The notes: a model not told the origin generated them from the sequence alone. Shown: positions 7,879 through 17,053, counted from the first letter of the stretch. The stretch: 41,297 bases of DNA from Candidatus Cloacimonadota bacterium (GCA_018334695.1 JAGXLO010000012.1:1-41297); one strand, 5' to 3'. Numbers and translations: made by a program.

Positions 7879-10572
7879 ATGAGAAAAAAATCGATAATTG
7901 GTTTGCTAATACTAACATTGTTACTTGCATCTACTGTTGCTTTTGCTGCTGAAGAAGCTCCCTCTCAAAAAGTTAAAGTAAATGATAGCCAGATTTTTGG
8001 TCGTCCCTATGGTTGGGTACAACAAGCATCTGGTTTTACAGAGCCTTCCCGTGGAATTAATTACATGAGCGCAGTAAATGCAGATACTGTATGGGCTGTT
8101 GCTTATGATGGTGGTGGTGCTGGTGCTGCTGTACAGGAATATACCAAAACTGTTAATGGTGGTGAAGAATGGGTTCCAGGCGAGATTGATGTTCCTGATA
8201 CTAACCTTGAACCGGCTATGATTTTTGCCATGGATGATCAAAAAGCCTGGTGTCCTATGCATTCAGGTAGTGAGCAGGGTATATATCATACTTCTGATGG
8301 TGGTGCTAACTGGACACGTTTGGGCGATACTGATATGTATAACATGGCAGGTAGTTTTCCCAATGTAGTTCATTTCTTTGATGCGAATAATGGTTTTGCT
8401 CAGGGTGATCCTGTTGATGGCTATTATGAATTATATACAACTTCTGACGGTGGTACTAACTGGACAAGAGTACCTGCAAGAGACATTCCGGATCCCTTAA
8501 CCGGTGAATTTGGTGTAGTTGGTTATTATTCCGCCGTAGGTGATAATATCTGGTGGAGTACAAACAAAGGTCGTGTTTATAAATCAACCGATAAAGGTCT
8601 TACATGGACCGTATGTGACCCGGTTGGCTCTTTAACCTATGTTGACATAAGATTTAAAGACAGTTTAAATGGAATTATGCAAGATAAAGGTGCCAGTACC
8701 TCTGGTATTCTTTATGAAACCTCTGATGGCGGTGACAACTGGAGTCTTATAGATACAACTGGAACTGTTTATTATAACGATTTCTGTTATGTTCCCGGTA
8801 CAGATAATATGTATGTAAGTACCGGTGCGGATTATCAAAATGACGCCACAGGTGCTTCTTATAGTGAAGATGGTGGACATACATGGACAGTTTACAGTGG
8901 CACAGCCGGTACACAGTATCTAGCTACAGATTTTGTACATGACGAATGTGGATACGCTGGTGGATTTAATCAGGATCAGTTTACAGGCGGTATGTTTAAA
9001 TATACCTACATGTCTGCTCCCGTACTGCCTCCGGAAAATTTAACAGCTGAAGCACAACCAGACTTAACTGTTGATCTTACCTGGAGTCCACCTCCAAGTG
9101 GTATGGAAGGATGGCTTCGCTGGGATAGTGGTGAGAATGCTGGTTCTATTGGATTACAAGATCCAGGTGAATGGGACGTTGCCAGTAAATTTTCACCAAC
9201 TGAGATGTTACCCTATGATGGTGGAGAAATTACAAAAATAAAATTCTTCCCCACCTCAGAAACAACTGACTATGAAGTTGCTGTCTGGACTGGTCCTATG
9301 GCTGGAACTGTAGAAATACAGCAAGCTGTGACTGGTTTGACTATTGGTGACTGGAATGAAATTACCCTGGATACCCCTGTTGATGTAGATGCCACTAAAA
9401 CCTACTGGATTGGTTATCACATGAACCAGGTTGACACAGGTCAACCAAACGGCTATCCTGCTGGTTATGATCCAGGGCCCGCACAAAATGGACTTTGGGC
9501 AAACCTGGGTGGCTGGCAAGATATATCCGGACAATTTAATAATAACTGGAATATTGCTGGTTATGTTGAAAGTTCAGGAAAAGTTACCAAAATGCAGCAT
9601 GGTCAAAATCGTGATGATCTCACTGAATACAATATCTACCACTCTCTTGAATCAGGCGAACCCTATGATCTGGTTGGTACAGTTCCTGTTGGTGATACCA
9701 CATACACTCATACTGATCCCACTACTGGTGCAACAAACTATTATGTAGTATCAGCTGTTTATGGAATGGATGAAAGTGATTATTCCAACGAAGCATCAGC
9801 TTATGTTGAAATTTCAACTGCTGAAGAATTGTTATATGATGACGGAACTGCAGAATCTGGTTATAGCTCAGGAAATATTTATGACAATCTCGCAGTAAAA
9901 ATGACTCCTAGTACTTATCCAGTTAAATTAATGCGTATTAAATATTGGTTTACTGCAATTAATGAACAACTGATTGTACGTGTATGGGATGATGATGGAC
10001 CCGATGGAGAACCGGGAACTCAATTGGTCGATCCAATGTACACTGTTCCCTCTATGAATTTAACAGCTAATGATTGGAATGTTATCACTTTACCAGATGA
10101 TTATGATATAGTCATATCAAGTGGTAGTTTCTATGTAGGACTTACCGAAGCTGCTAATCCTAATTTGATTGGTATTGATGAAGGTCCGTCTTTTGATAGA
10201 AGCTGGCAATATACCGGAGATATGTGGTTTGATTATACCATGGGTGTTCCGCAAAATATGATGATGAGAGCAGTAGTTAATACAGAAGTTTCAGTTGATC
10301 CTAATAATAATAACTCCAATTATACTGCAAACATTTCACATTATCCAAACCCTGTAAAAAATTCAGTAACTTTTGACTACAATATAAAGTCACAGAATCA
10401 GAATCCTGTAAAAATTAAAATTTACAATATTCTGGGACAAAAAGTTGATGAAGTACTGGGTGAAAATGGCGAAGCAGCTTGGAATCCAATAGATCATCCA
10501 AATGGAATATATTTCTATTCAGTAAATTCGGAAGGATTCTCCAAGACTAATAAGTTGTTGCTAATGAGATAG
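7879..10572 (+). CDS. Secreted BNR/YCF48-like beta-propeller protein with T9SS sorting domain
   Basis: 897 residues from the ATG at 7879, chosen because AAAGGAG (7865-7871) sits 7 bases before it and the protein then opens with a clean signal peptide (cleavage near A23/A24). A TTG 27 bases upstream is open in frame but has no ribosome site. The N-terminal half is a beta-propeller with five Asp-box repeats of the form TSDGGxNW at about 136, 187, 234, 279 and 328, as in sialidases and YCF48/HCF136-like proteins. Next come a fibronectin-III-like strand set, a module shared with the gene ending at 3597, a module shared with the dockerin gene, and a T9SS type A domain (about 815-897, 'HYPNPVKNSV', 'IYNILGQKV'). 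No sialidase active-site set is recognisable, so a binding or scaffold role is as likely as an enzyme. It lies 45 bases after the cohesin-like gene and may be co-transcribed with it. Confidence 0.88.
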   Translation: MRKKSIIGLLILTLLLASTVAFAAEEAPSQKVKVNDSQIFGRPYGWVQQASGFTEPSRGINYMSAVNADTVWAVAYDGGGAGAAVQEYTKTVNGGEEWVPGEIDVPDTNLEPAMIFAMDDQKAWCPMHSGSEQGIYHTSDGGANWTRLGDTDMYNMAGSFPNVVHFFDANNGFAQGDPVDGYYELYTTSDGGTNWTRVPARDIPDPLTGEFGVVGYYSAVGDNIWWSTNKGRVYKSTDKGLTWTVCDPVGSLTYVDIRFKDSLNGIMQDKGASTSGILYETSDGGDNWSLIDTTGTVYYNDFCYVPGTDNMYVSTGADYQNDATGASYSEDGGHTWTVYSGTAGTQYLATDFVHDECGYAGGFNQDQFTGGMFKYTYMSAPVLPPENLTAEAQPDLTVDLTWSPPPSGMEGWLRWDSGENAGSIGLQDPGEWDVASKFSPTEMLPYDGGEITKIKFFPTSETTDYEVAVWTGPMAGTVEIQQAVTGLTIGDWNEITLDTPVDVDATKTYWIGYHMNQVDTGQPNGYPAGYDPGPAQNGLWANLGGWQDISGQFNNNWNIAGYVESSGKVTKMQHGQNRDDLTEYNIYHSLESGEPYDLVGTVPVGDTTYTHTDPTTGATNYYVVSAVYGMDESDYSNEASAYVEISTAEELLYDDGTAESGYSSGNIYDNLAVKMTPSTYPVKLMRIKYWFTAINEQLIVRVWDDDGPDGEPGTQLVDPMYTVPSMNLTANDWNVITLPDDYDIVISSGSFYVGLTEAANPNLIGIDEGPSFDRSWQYTGDMWFDYTMGVPQNMMMRAVVNTEVSVDPNNNNSNYTANISHYPNPVKNSVTFDYNIKSQNQNPVKIKIYNILGQKVDEVLGENGEAAWNPIDHPNGIYFYSVNSEGFSKTNKLLLMR

Positions 10573-10593
10573 TAAATTCTAAATAAATAATTT

Positions 10594-10627
10594 AATCCCC
10601 AATCTTTAGACGGATTGGGGATTTTTT
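10594..10627 (+). terminator. Rho-independent terminator after the BNR/T9SS gene
   Basis: An 11-bp stem (10594-10604 with 10613-10623, sequence AATCCCCAATC) with an 8-base loop is followed by a T-run on the plus strand. It sits between two convergent genes. The opposite strand has no good T-run, so it mainly serves the plus-strand transcript. Confidence 0.9.
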
Positions 10628-10652
10628 ATTTTCTTAAAAGTTTATTAAAAAA

Positions 10653-12185
10653 CTATGATGAGATTGTTTTATAGATATTCTGGATTATTTTTGAGGGAGT
10701 TGTGGAATATTCTCCATAATTTTCAGCCACAATATCTGCCGTTTTACCTAATATAAAAGAACCAATTCTGGCAGCATCATAAGTATTAAATCCTTGTCCA
10801 AGCAGGGAAACAATTATTCCACTTAAGACATCACCGCTGCCGCCCGTACTCAATCCGGCATTTCCTGTAGTATTAAAAGTTATTTTATTGCCATCAGTAA
10901 TAATGGAAGTGCTACCCTTAAGTAACAGTACGAGATTGTATTTGGCAGCAAATTCATGCGCACATTTTACGATATTAGATTTAACATAATCAATATCAAT
11001 GCCAGTCAGTCGGGAGAATTCTTTTATATGGGGAGTAAATATATAAGGTTTTCCGGACAACTTCTGGAGTTCCTGATTATAGTCTTTGAATGCATTAATT
11101 GCATCTGCATCAATAACTGTGGATTTGTTGTTTTCTTTTAAAAACTCTCTTACAAAACTTGCAGTTTCCTGATTTCGGGATATACCAGGTCCAATAGCAA
11201 TAGCATCGGAGTAACTAACAAATGAAAGTATGGTTGATAATGCATCGGGAGAAATCGAAATATCTTCTGTTTCAACTACACTTTTACTCATCACTTCCAG
11301 AAGAGAAGTTTCAAATATATCAGAAAGACTGCTGGGGTGTATCAGCTTAATCAAACCAGAACCCATCTCCAGAGCTGATTTAGCACTCATTATAGCAGCG
11401 CCTGTCAAACCACGGGAACCAGCAATAATCGAAATACGACCGTAATCATTTTTTGTAGTATCAGCTTCTCTTTCGGAAATAAATAGATCTAAATCCTCAA
11501 TTATTTCTGCCTTAGGTAAAAATCTGTCATAAGTTTCAGGAGAGATACCTATATCTACAATATATACTTCACCACTATATTCACGGCCGGGATATAAAAT
11601 ATGTCCGTATTTAATAGCTGCCATGGTAATAGTATAATCTGCTTTAATAGCAATATTAGAAATTTGTCCGCTAGCACAATCAACTCCTGAGGCAACGTCA
11701 ACTGCTATTGTCTTTTGGGAATGCTGATTTACAATTTTTACAAGCTTATTTCGATAACCTTTTATCTCACCCTTCAATCCTATGCCAAATAAAGCATCTA
11801 TGAAGGTTGAATAACAAGACAGTTCGTCAACATAATCTTTTAACTGCTGTCCATTCTCGATAAAAGTAATGGGGCAACTCAATTTATTCAAAATTTTATA
11901 ATTTGTTGCAGCCGAAGGGGATAATTTTTCCTTTTTACCAATAATATAGCAATGGACATCAAAATTATGATTATGAAGCCATCTGGAAATTACTAACCCA
12001 TCTCCACCGTTATTACCTGTGCCGCAAACTACAGCTATAAATTCATGCGGTTCCAGTAAATTTAATTCCAAGATTTCTGCTGCTTTTTTGCCGGCATTTT
12101 CCATTAAAACAATGCCTTCGATTCCTACATACTCAATAGTTTGCTTATCAAGGTTCTTCATTTCTTCTGGACTTAACACATACAT
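10653..12185 (-). CDS. nnrD: Bifunctional NAD(P)H-hydrate epimerase / ADP-dependent dehydratase
   Basis: 510 residues, the normal length of the fused enzyme. The N-terminal half (to about 220) is the YjeF_N epimerase, with 'GTGNNGGDGLVISRWL', 'IDALFGIGLKGEIKG' and 'AVDVASGVDCASG'. The C-terminal half (about 235-510) is the ribokinase-like dehydratase, with 'IIAGSRGLTGAA', 'TPHIKEFSRLTG' and the phosphate-binding signature 'GLSTGGSGDVLSGII'. Together they repair NADHX and NADPHX, the damaged hydrated cofactors: one half interconverts the epimers, the other removes water using ADP or ATP in the cytoplasm. An AGGAG box lies just before the start. The gene follows the histidine kinase by 21 bases on the same strand and probably ends that transcript. 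Confidence 0.96.
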   Translation of the reverse strand: MYVLSPEEMKNLDKQTIEYVGIEGIVLMENAGKKAAEILELNLLEPHEFIAVVCGTGNNGGDGLVISRWLHNHNFDVHCYIIGKKEKLSPSAATNYKILNKLSCPITFIENGQQLKDYVDELSCYSTFIDALFGIGLKGEIKGYRNKLVKIVNQHSQKTIAVDVASGVDCASGQISNIAIKADYTITMAAIKYGHILYPGREYSGEVYIVDIGISPETYDRFLPKAEIIEDLDLFISEREADTTKNDYGRISIIAGSRGLTGAAIMSAKSALEMGSGLIKLIHPSSLSDIFETSLLEVMSKSVVETEDISISPDALSTILSFVSYSDAIAIGPGISRNQETASFVREFLKENNKSTVIDADAINAFKDYNQELQKLSGKPYIFTPHIKEFSRLTGIDIDYVKSNIVKCAHEFAAKYNLVLLLKGSTSIITDGNKITFNTTGNAGLSTGGSGDVLSGIIVSLLGQGFNTYDAARIGSFILGKTADIVAENYGEYSTTPSKIIQNIYKTISS

Positions 12186-12206
12186 TTTTGCTCCTGCATA
12201 AAAAAA

Positions 12207-13430
12207 TTATTTGTTTTCTAAGTTTAGCTTAAGGGCGAATGTGGTTCCTTCACCGGTTTTGGTTTGTTCAATATAAAGTTTACCATTATGAAACTCTTCC
12301 ACAACTCTTTTTGCCAGACTTAATCCCAGACCCCAACCTCTTTTTTTAGTAGTCATCCCTGTATCAAAAATGGAGTTTTGGATCTTTCTGGGTATACCTA
12401 TCCCTTCGTCCTTTACATAAATATAAAGGCAATTATTCTTCTTGAAACTTATGATAGTAATGTTTCCTGATTTACCTTTCATGGCATCAATGGCATTCTT
12501 GATAAGATTTTCCAGAGCCCATTTGAGCAAATCCGGTTCGCAGTATACATCCTGGCTATCGCATTCATTCAGGTAGTACAGCTTGATTTTATTATCTCTT
12601 TGTGGTAATCTTGGTTTAAAATATGAGATCGTCTCTTGAATGATTTCATCAATATTAGCTTTTTTTAATTTAATATTAGAACCAACTTTTCCAAATCGTG
12701 AAGCCACATTTTCCAGACGATTAATATCCTGTTCCATTTGTTCTGTAGCTTTATTATATATAGGATCGGCAGAATTTTTGAATTTACTTTTTAGGACTTC
12801 TAACCAACCCATGAGAGAAGTAATAGGGGTTCCGAATTGATGGGCGGTTTCCTTTGCCAATCCAATCCAGAGATGCTCTTTCTCTCTCTTTTTTAGAATA
12901 ATTATCAAGAATGTACCTACAGCTATAAATAAAATAAAAATGATAAATTCAAAATAGGGTAGGAATTTAAGCCGCTTCATAGTATCAGATTCACTATAGT
13001 AAATTTTTGAAATTATTTGATTTGTATTAGGTTCACGCAGAGCAATGAAACTATTTTCATTTTCCATTTCTTCCAATATAGGTCTAATCTTTTCTTGCTC
13101 TTCTTTGGTTGGAGAAAATGAAGTATTTTGGAAATCAATCTCCTCAATATTTTTCCAGTATTTGGGTTGATCCCTACGATTTGTTACTATGATAGGAAAG
13201 TCTATCTTTTGGACTACCTCAGTAAGAATTATTTCTAAAAGGTCGCTTTCAATATCTTGTTTGGTTGCTATCTCTACAAAGCGTGCATAAATTTTTGGAA
13301 AGACCTCTAGATCTCGTCTTACTTTTAATAAAAGGCTATTGGAATATATGACGAAAAACAGAATTATAATTACACTACCTATTATGAAGTAGTATTTTAT
13401 AAAGAGTGAGGGCTTTTTGCTAGATTTCAT
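12207..13430 (-). CDS. Membrane-bound sensor histidine kinase (orphan)
   Basis: 407 residues. Two membrane helices (about 10-30 and 158-179) flank a 125-residue extracytoplasmic sensor region with no domain I can name. The kinase core has an H-box with His197 in 'AKETAHQFGTPITSL', the variant common in FCB-group kinases, and then a complete HATPase: N-box 'ENLIKNAIDAM', G1 'DEGIGIP', and G2 'GWGLGLSLAKRVVEEF'. No HAMP domain is apparent and there is no response regulator in the window, so its partner must be encoded elsewhere. The start codon overlaps the end of mazG by 11 bases, which suggests translational coupling. What it senses cannot be read from the sequence. Confidence 0.93.
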   Translation of the reverse strand: MKSSKKPSLFIKYYFIIGSVIIILFFVIYSNSLLLKVRRDLEVFPKIYARFVEIATKQDIESDLLEIILTEVVQKIDFPIIVTNRRDQPKYWKNIEEIDFQNTSFSPTKEEQEKIRPILEEMENENSFIALREPNTNQIISKIYYSESDTMKRLKFLPYFEFIIFILFIAVGTFLIIILKKREKEHLWIGLAKETAHQFGTPITSLMGWLEVLKSKFKNSADPIYNKATEQMEQDINRLENVASRFGKVGSNIKLKKANIDEIIQETISYFKPRLPQRDNKIKLYYLNECDSQDVYCEPDLLKWALENLIKNAIDAMKGKSGNITIISFKKNNCLYIYVKDEGIGIPRKIQNSIFDTGMTTKKRGWGLGLSLAKRVVEEFHNGKLYIEQTKTGEGTTFALKLNLENK

Positions 13431-14181
13431 CCTTAGCTTTTTCCCAAAAATATTCTAACTCATCTAATTCAGATGAAAAAAGTTTTTCCTGAAGATTATC
13501 CTCAATATATTGAAATCTTTTAATGAATTTTTTGATTGTGTGTAATAAGGCAAATTCGGGATCTATCTCCAGCTTACGCGCTACATTAACCATTGCAAAA
13601 AGCAGGTCTCCCATTTCCTCAGACATTTTCTCTTTATCATTTTTTTCAAATTCTTGTTCAAACTCTTGTAATTCTTCTTTGAGCTTGGCAAAAGTATCTT
13701 TGGTATTTTCCCAGTCAAAGCCCACAGTTGCAGCTTTGCTTTGAATACGCCTTGCTTTAATCAAAGCCGGTAGATCTTTGGGCAAACCGGTTAAGATTGA
13801 TTTTCTATGACTTTTTTCTTTACGTTTAATTTTCTCCCAATTATGTTCCACATCTGAAGCAGTTTCGGCATTAGTGTCTCCAAAAATATGCGGATGACGC
13901 CTTTTCAATTTGTTTATAACATTTTCCACAACGTCTTCTATATCAAAGCTGCTCTTTTCCTTAGCCATTTGAGATTGGAAAACAATATGCAACAAAAGAT
14001 CGCCCAATTCTTCCTTTAGATATTTATCGTTTTTTAAAGTGATTGCTTCGCAAACTTCGTAAACTTCTTCAATCATATGGGGACGAATAGATTCGGGTGT
14101 TTGTTTTTTATCCCAGGGACAACCATTTTGCGGATCCCTTAATTTTGCCATTACCTTAATTAATTCATCAAATTTTTTCAT
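13420..14181 (-). CDS. mazG: Nucleoside triphosphate pyrophosphohydrolase MazG
   Basis: 253 residues with two MazG folds in tandem, the normal E. coli-type arrangement. The first repeat opens 'LRDPQNGCPWDKKQTPESI' and carries the metal-binding EExxE/ExxD helices ('EEVYEVCEA', 'KEELGDLLLHIVFQ'). The second, at about 170-215, has 'LKEELQEFEQEF' and 'SEEMGDLLFAMVN'. The enzyme hydrolyses NTPs and dNTPs to monophosphates, cleaning aberrant nucleotides and affecting ppGpp levels in E. coli. AAGGAA precedes the ATG. It is the first gene of a mazG-kinase-nnrD set. The 89 bases upstream are gene-free, hold no clear terminator, and may carry its own promoter. Confidence 0.96.
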   Translation of the reverse strand: MKKFDELIKVMAKLRDPQNGCPWDKKQTPESIRPHMIEEVYEVCEAITLKNDKYLKEELGDLLLHIVFQSQMAKEKSSFDIEDVVENVINKLKRRHPHIFGDTNAETASDVEHNWEKIKRKEKSHRKSILTGLPKDLPALIKARRIQSKAATVGFDWENTKDTFAKLKEELQEFEQEFEKNDKEKMSEEMGDLLFAMVNVARKLEIDPEFALLHTIKKFIKRFQYIEDNLQEKLFSSELDELEYFWEKAKDEI

Positions 14182-14270
14182 AGATTCCTTTGCAGTTTGG
14201 ATATACTAATATTTTTAAATTTTGTCCAAAAAATCGCAGTAAACCAGTATTATAAGTAAATGCTTTTATT

Positions 14271-14699
14271 TTATCTATAATAGAATGGGGAGTAAGTGCG
14301 GGGGGAGGAATTGTATTCTATACGAAAATGAAAATTTTCATTAGGTGAATAATCCAGTCTGAAGTTTGGCAATACCTTTGAATTGTCCTGCAATGAGAAA
14401 TCTCCATCGTTGTTAGAATTTTTGTAATTAACAATGTTCAGGTCCATTTGCAGATTCAAATTTTTAGATAGCTCATAGTTAAAACGATTTTGGAAATTCG
14501 AAATAAAGATAGGTTTACTGTCTGAACTCATAATTGAGGTGAAGCTTATTGATTGTGAAGTCTGTAATTTATTTAAATTTATAAAGGATGAAGGAAAATT
14601 GAAGGATGAACCAGGATCAGTATCAGTATTCAAATTTTGGGCATTTAAATTAAAGATTATAAATGAAAGTGCCAGAGTGATTATTAATATTTTTTTCAT
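14271..14699 (-). CDS. Small exported protein of unknown function
   Basis: 142 residues with a clear signal peptide (MKKILIITLALSFIIFNLNA, cut before Gln) and an excellent ribosome site (AAAGGAGGT). The mature part is rich in Asn, Ser, Phe and Tyr, with alternating hydrophobic patterns ('FNYELSKNLNLQMDLNIV', 'FRLDYSPNENFHFRIEY') that look like beta strands of an outer-membrane or surface protein, and it ends in 'YSPFYYR'. It is too short for a full beta-barrel and could be the remnant of one or a small periplasmic protein. It begins 14 bases after asnS in the same direction, so it is probably on the asnS transcript. I do not recognise a family. Confidence 0.75.
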   Translation of the reverse strand: MKKILIITLALSFIIFNLNAQNLNTDTDPGSSFNFPSSFINLNKLQTSQSISFTSIMSSDSKPIFISNFQNRFNYELSKNLNLQMDLNIVNYKNSNNDGDFSLQDNSKVLPNFRLDYSPNENFHFRIEYNSSPRTYSPFYYR

Positions 14700-14713
14700 T
14701 TTTTGTACCTCCT

Positions 14714-16012
14714 TTAGGGTGATACACGATTAATCATTCTTGGGAAAGGTATAGTTTGTCTAATATGACGGACACCGGACATCCAGCCGATTAATCTCTC
14801 GAGTCCCACTCCAAATCCACTGTGGGGTACTGTGCCGTATCTTCTAAGATCAAGATACCATTGATATTCGTCCATAGGTAGCTCTTCTTCTTTCATGCGC
14901 TTTTTAAGGATTTTGTAATCATCTTCACGTTCCGAGCCACCTATAATTTCTCCGAATCCTTCCGGAGCAATCAGGTCATCACAAAGAGAAATATCCTTAT
15001 CATCAGGATCAATTTTCATGTAAAATGATTTGATATGTTTGGGCCATTTTTCCACGAAAACCGGAATTTCTGCATCTTCTGTTATTGCTTCTTCTTCCTC
15101 AGCTCCAAAATCTTCATCATAACCAATATCATAACCCTTTGTCTGTAAAAGATCTATTGCCTCTTTATGAGTAATTACTTTAAAAGGTGCATCTGCCTTT
15201 CTTAAAGTTTCAATATCTCGCTTTAAAGTTTTCAATTCATTTTCATTTTTTTTAATAACTTGTCTAATTACAAACCTTATTAATTCTTCCTGAATTTTCA
15301 TGTTCTCTTTGTGTTTAACAAAAGCAGCTTCTGCATCCATCATCCAGAATTCGGTTAAATGTTTTCTGGTTTTGGATTTTTCCGCTCTAAAAGTTGGTCC
15401 GAAATCATAAACCCTTCCTAAACTCATAATCCCTGTTTCTGCATAGAGTTGTCCCGATTGAGAGAGATAGGCTTTTCCAATATCAAAGTAAGGAACTTTA
15501 AACAAAGTAGTGGTTCCTTCACAGGCATTGGGAGTTAAAATGGGAGAATCATATCGATAAAAACCATTTTCGTTTAGGTAGGTTGTAATTGCATAATAGA
15601 CTGTATGGCGTATTTTCAGAAGGGCATGCTGCTTACGAGAACGAACCCAAAGGTGCCGATTGTCCAATAAAAAATTTACACCATGTGATTTTTTTTGTAT
15701 GGGATATTCAGCCGCAATCTGAATTATTTCAATATTGGTAAGATCAAGTTCATAACCAGTTGGAGAGCGTTCGTCTTTTTTTACTTTACCCCATATTTTT
15801 ACGGAAGATTCCATAGTGAGATTTTCACATTTTTCAAATTGTGAATCTGTTAAATTTGGGTGAAAGGCAACAGCCTGGATTTCTGCGGTGCCATCACGTA
15901 AGATTATAAATTGTATTTTGCCGCTGGAACGTTTATTTCTGACCCAGCCGCTCAAAATTACTTCTTCATCAACGTGTTTTCCTACATCTTTTATTAGTAC
16001 ATGTTCAGCCAT
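14714..16012 (-). CDS. asnS: Asparagine--tRNA ligase
   Basis: 432 residues, full length for the class IIb synthetase. The N-terminal OB-fold binds the anticodon ('VILSGWVRNKRSSGKIQF', about 15-100). The catalytic domain has motif 1 around 'YRYDSPILTPNACEG', motif 2 'VYDFGPTFRAEKSKTRKHL' and motif 3 'GFGVGLERLIGWM'. The C-terminus 'HIRQTIPFPRMINRVSP' is of the AsnRS type rather than the archaeal AspRS type, so Asn specificity is preferred. It charges tRNA-Asn in translation. Its ATG follows the stop codon of the upstream dehydrogenase gene with no gap (TAAATG), so the two are surely co-translated from one mRNA. Confidence 0.92.
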   Translation of the reverse strand: MAEHVLIKDVGKHVDEEVILSGWVRNKRSSGKIQFIILRDGTAEIQAVAFHPNLTDSQFEKCENLTMESSVKIWGKVKKDERSPTGYELDLTNIEIIQIAAEYPIQKKSHGVNFLLDNRHLWVRSRKQHALLKIRHTVYYAITTYLNENGFYRYDSPILTPNACEGTTTLFKVPYFDIGKAYLSQSGQLYAETGIMSLGRVYDFGPTFRAEKSKTRKHLTEFWMMDAEAAFVKHKENMKIQEELIRFVIRQVIKKNENELKTLKRDIETLRKADAPFKVITHKEAIDLLQTKGYDIGYDEDFGAEEEEAITEDAEIPVFVEKWPKHIKSFYMKIDPDDKDISLCDDLIAPEGFGEIIGGSEREDDYKILKKRMKEEELPMDEYQWYLDLRRYGTVPHSGFGVGLERLIGWMSGVRHIRQTIPFPRMINRVSP

Positions 16013-16993
16013 TTATAAAATATCCTTTCTGTTTTTTTCTATATCCTCCATGATCTTAAAGGCAACTTTTAGGGCTTCGTAACCATCGTTAGCATCAACA
16101 ATTGGCTTTTTGTCATTTTTTATTGCGTTTATAAAACTTTCGAGTTCTGCTTTTAGAGGTTCCTTGTCTTGTATATCCAATTGTTGTGTCTCAAAGAGAT
16201 CCAGTATATCAACTTCTCTTTTACCCTTCATAATGTCATCCATTATGCTTTCTACACCCTTATTCTTTTTTACCACATTCACTTTTTTTGATTGATAATC
16301 AAGAGATGTGTACATATCTTTTTGAAAAAAACGAATTTTTCTTTCTCTCTTAAGTGAAATACGGCTGGCAGTTATATTGGCAATAGCACCATTCTGAAAT
16401 TCCAACTTGGCATTTGCAATGTCAATATCATTTGTTAAAATTGGCACACCAACTGCTTTTATATCATTCACTTTTTTGTTTATGAGTGAGAGAATAATAT
16501 CAATATCATGAATCATAATATCAAGAACCACGGGCACATCACTGCCGCGAGGGGTAAATGGGGCAATGCGGTTTGCTTCGATAAATAGCGGATTCACAAG
16601 TATATCAGATAAGGCTAACACAGCCGGATTAAAGCGTTCAATGTGTCCTACCTGCACCTTTTTATTTTGTTTCTTGGCAATTTGCACTATCTCTTTGGCT
16701 TCTTTAGCTTTGCTGCAGATTGGTTTTTCAATAAATACGTGTTTATCAGCCAGCAAACACTCTTTTGCGTATTCGTAGTGTGTAGTGGTGGGACTGGAAA
16801 TATCTACAACATCCACATCATTTATCAGAGTGGAGGCATTATCGTATATCTGGCAATTATTCTTCTCTGCAATTTTTTTTGCTTGAACTTCATCACTGTC
16901 ATAAATACCGCACAATTGAACATTAGGCAATTCATTATAAACTCTTGCATGGTGCTGTCCGAGATGTCCTATACCAATTACGCCAACTTTCAT
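16013..16993 (-). CDS. Gfo/Idh/MocA-family NAD(P)-dependent oxidoreductase
   Basis: 326 residues from the ATG at 16993. An ATG two codons earlier (16999) touches the AAAGG box directly, whereas 16993 is 6 bases away and gives the usual family start 'MKVGVIGIGHLGQHHARVY'. The N-terminal Rossmann fold binds NAD(P); 'EKPIC' is the family motif with the conserved lysine, and the C-terminal alpha/beta domain binds the substrate. Members oxidise or reduce sugars, sugar nucleotides or inositols. The form 'GHLGQHHARVY' recalls UDP-GlcNAc 3-dehydrogenases (GnnA) used for amide-linked lipid A, but no GnnB aminotransferase is nearby, so the substrate stays open. It is the first gene of the asnS transcript. 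Confidence 0.88.
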   Translation of the reverse strand: MKVGVIGIGHLGQHHARVYNELPNVQLCGIYDSDEVQAKKIAEKNNCQIYDNASTLINDVDVVDISSPTTTHYEYAKECLLADKHVFIEKPICSKAKEAKEIVQIAKKQNKKVQVGHIERFNPAVLALSDILVNPLFIEANRIAPFTPRGSDVPVVLDIMIHDIDIILSLINKKVNDIKAVGVPILTNDIDIANAKLEFQNGAIANITASRISLKRERKIRFFQKDMYTSLDYQSKKVNVVKKNKGVESIMDDIMKGKREVDILDLFETQQLDIQDKEPLKAELESFINAIKNDKKPIVDANDGYEALKVAFKIMEDIEKNRKDIL

Positions 16994-17024
16994 AATCATC
17001 CTTTATTATCTTTTTTGATTGTTA

Positions 17025-17053
17025 TAAGTATTTATCTATTTATTTAATGTCAA
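17025..17053 (-). promoter_or_regulatory. Candidate promoter for the dehydrogenase-asnS operon
   Basis: On the minus strand a perfect -35 TTGACA (17053-17048) is followed after 17 bases by TACTTA (17030-17025). Transcription would begin about 25 bases before the 16993 start codon. The rest of the 168-base gap to rsmE shows nothing clear. Confidence 0.5.

Noticed and set aside
11230..11445. Open frame antisense to nnrD, and many similar frames opposite other genes
   Set aside because: They have no ribosome sites and no domain signatures, and lie opposite strongly conserved genes.
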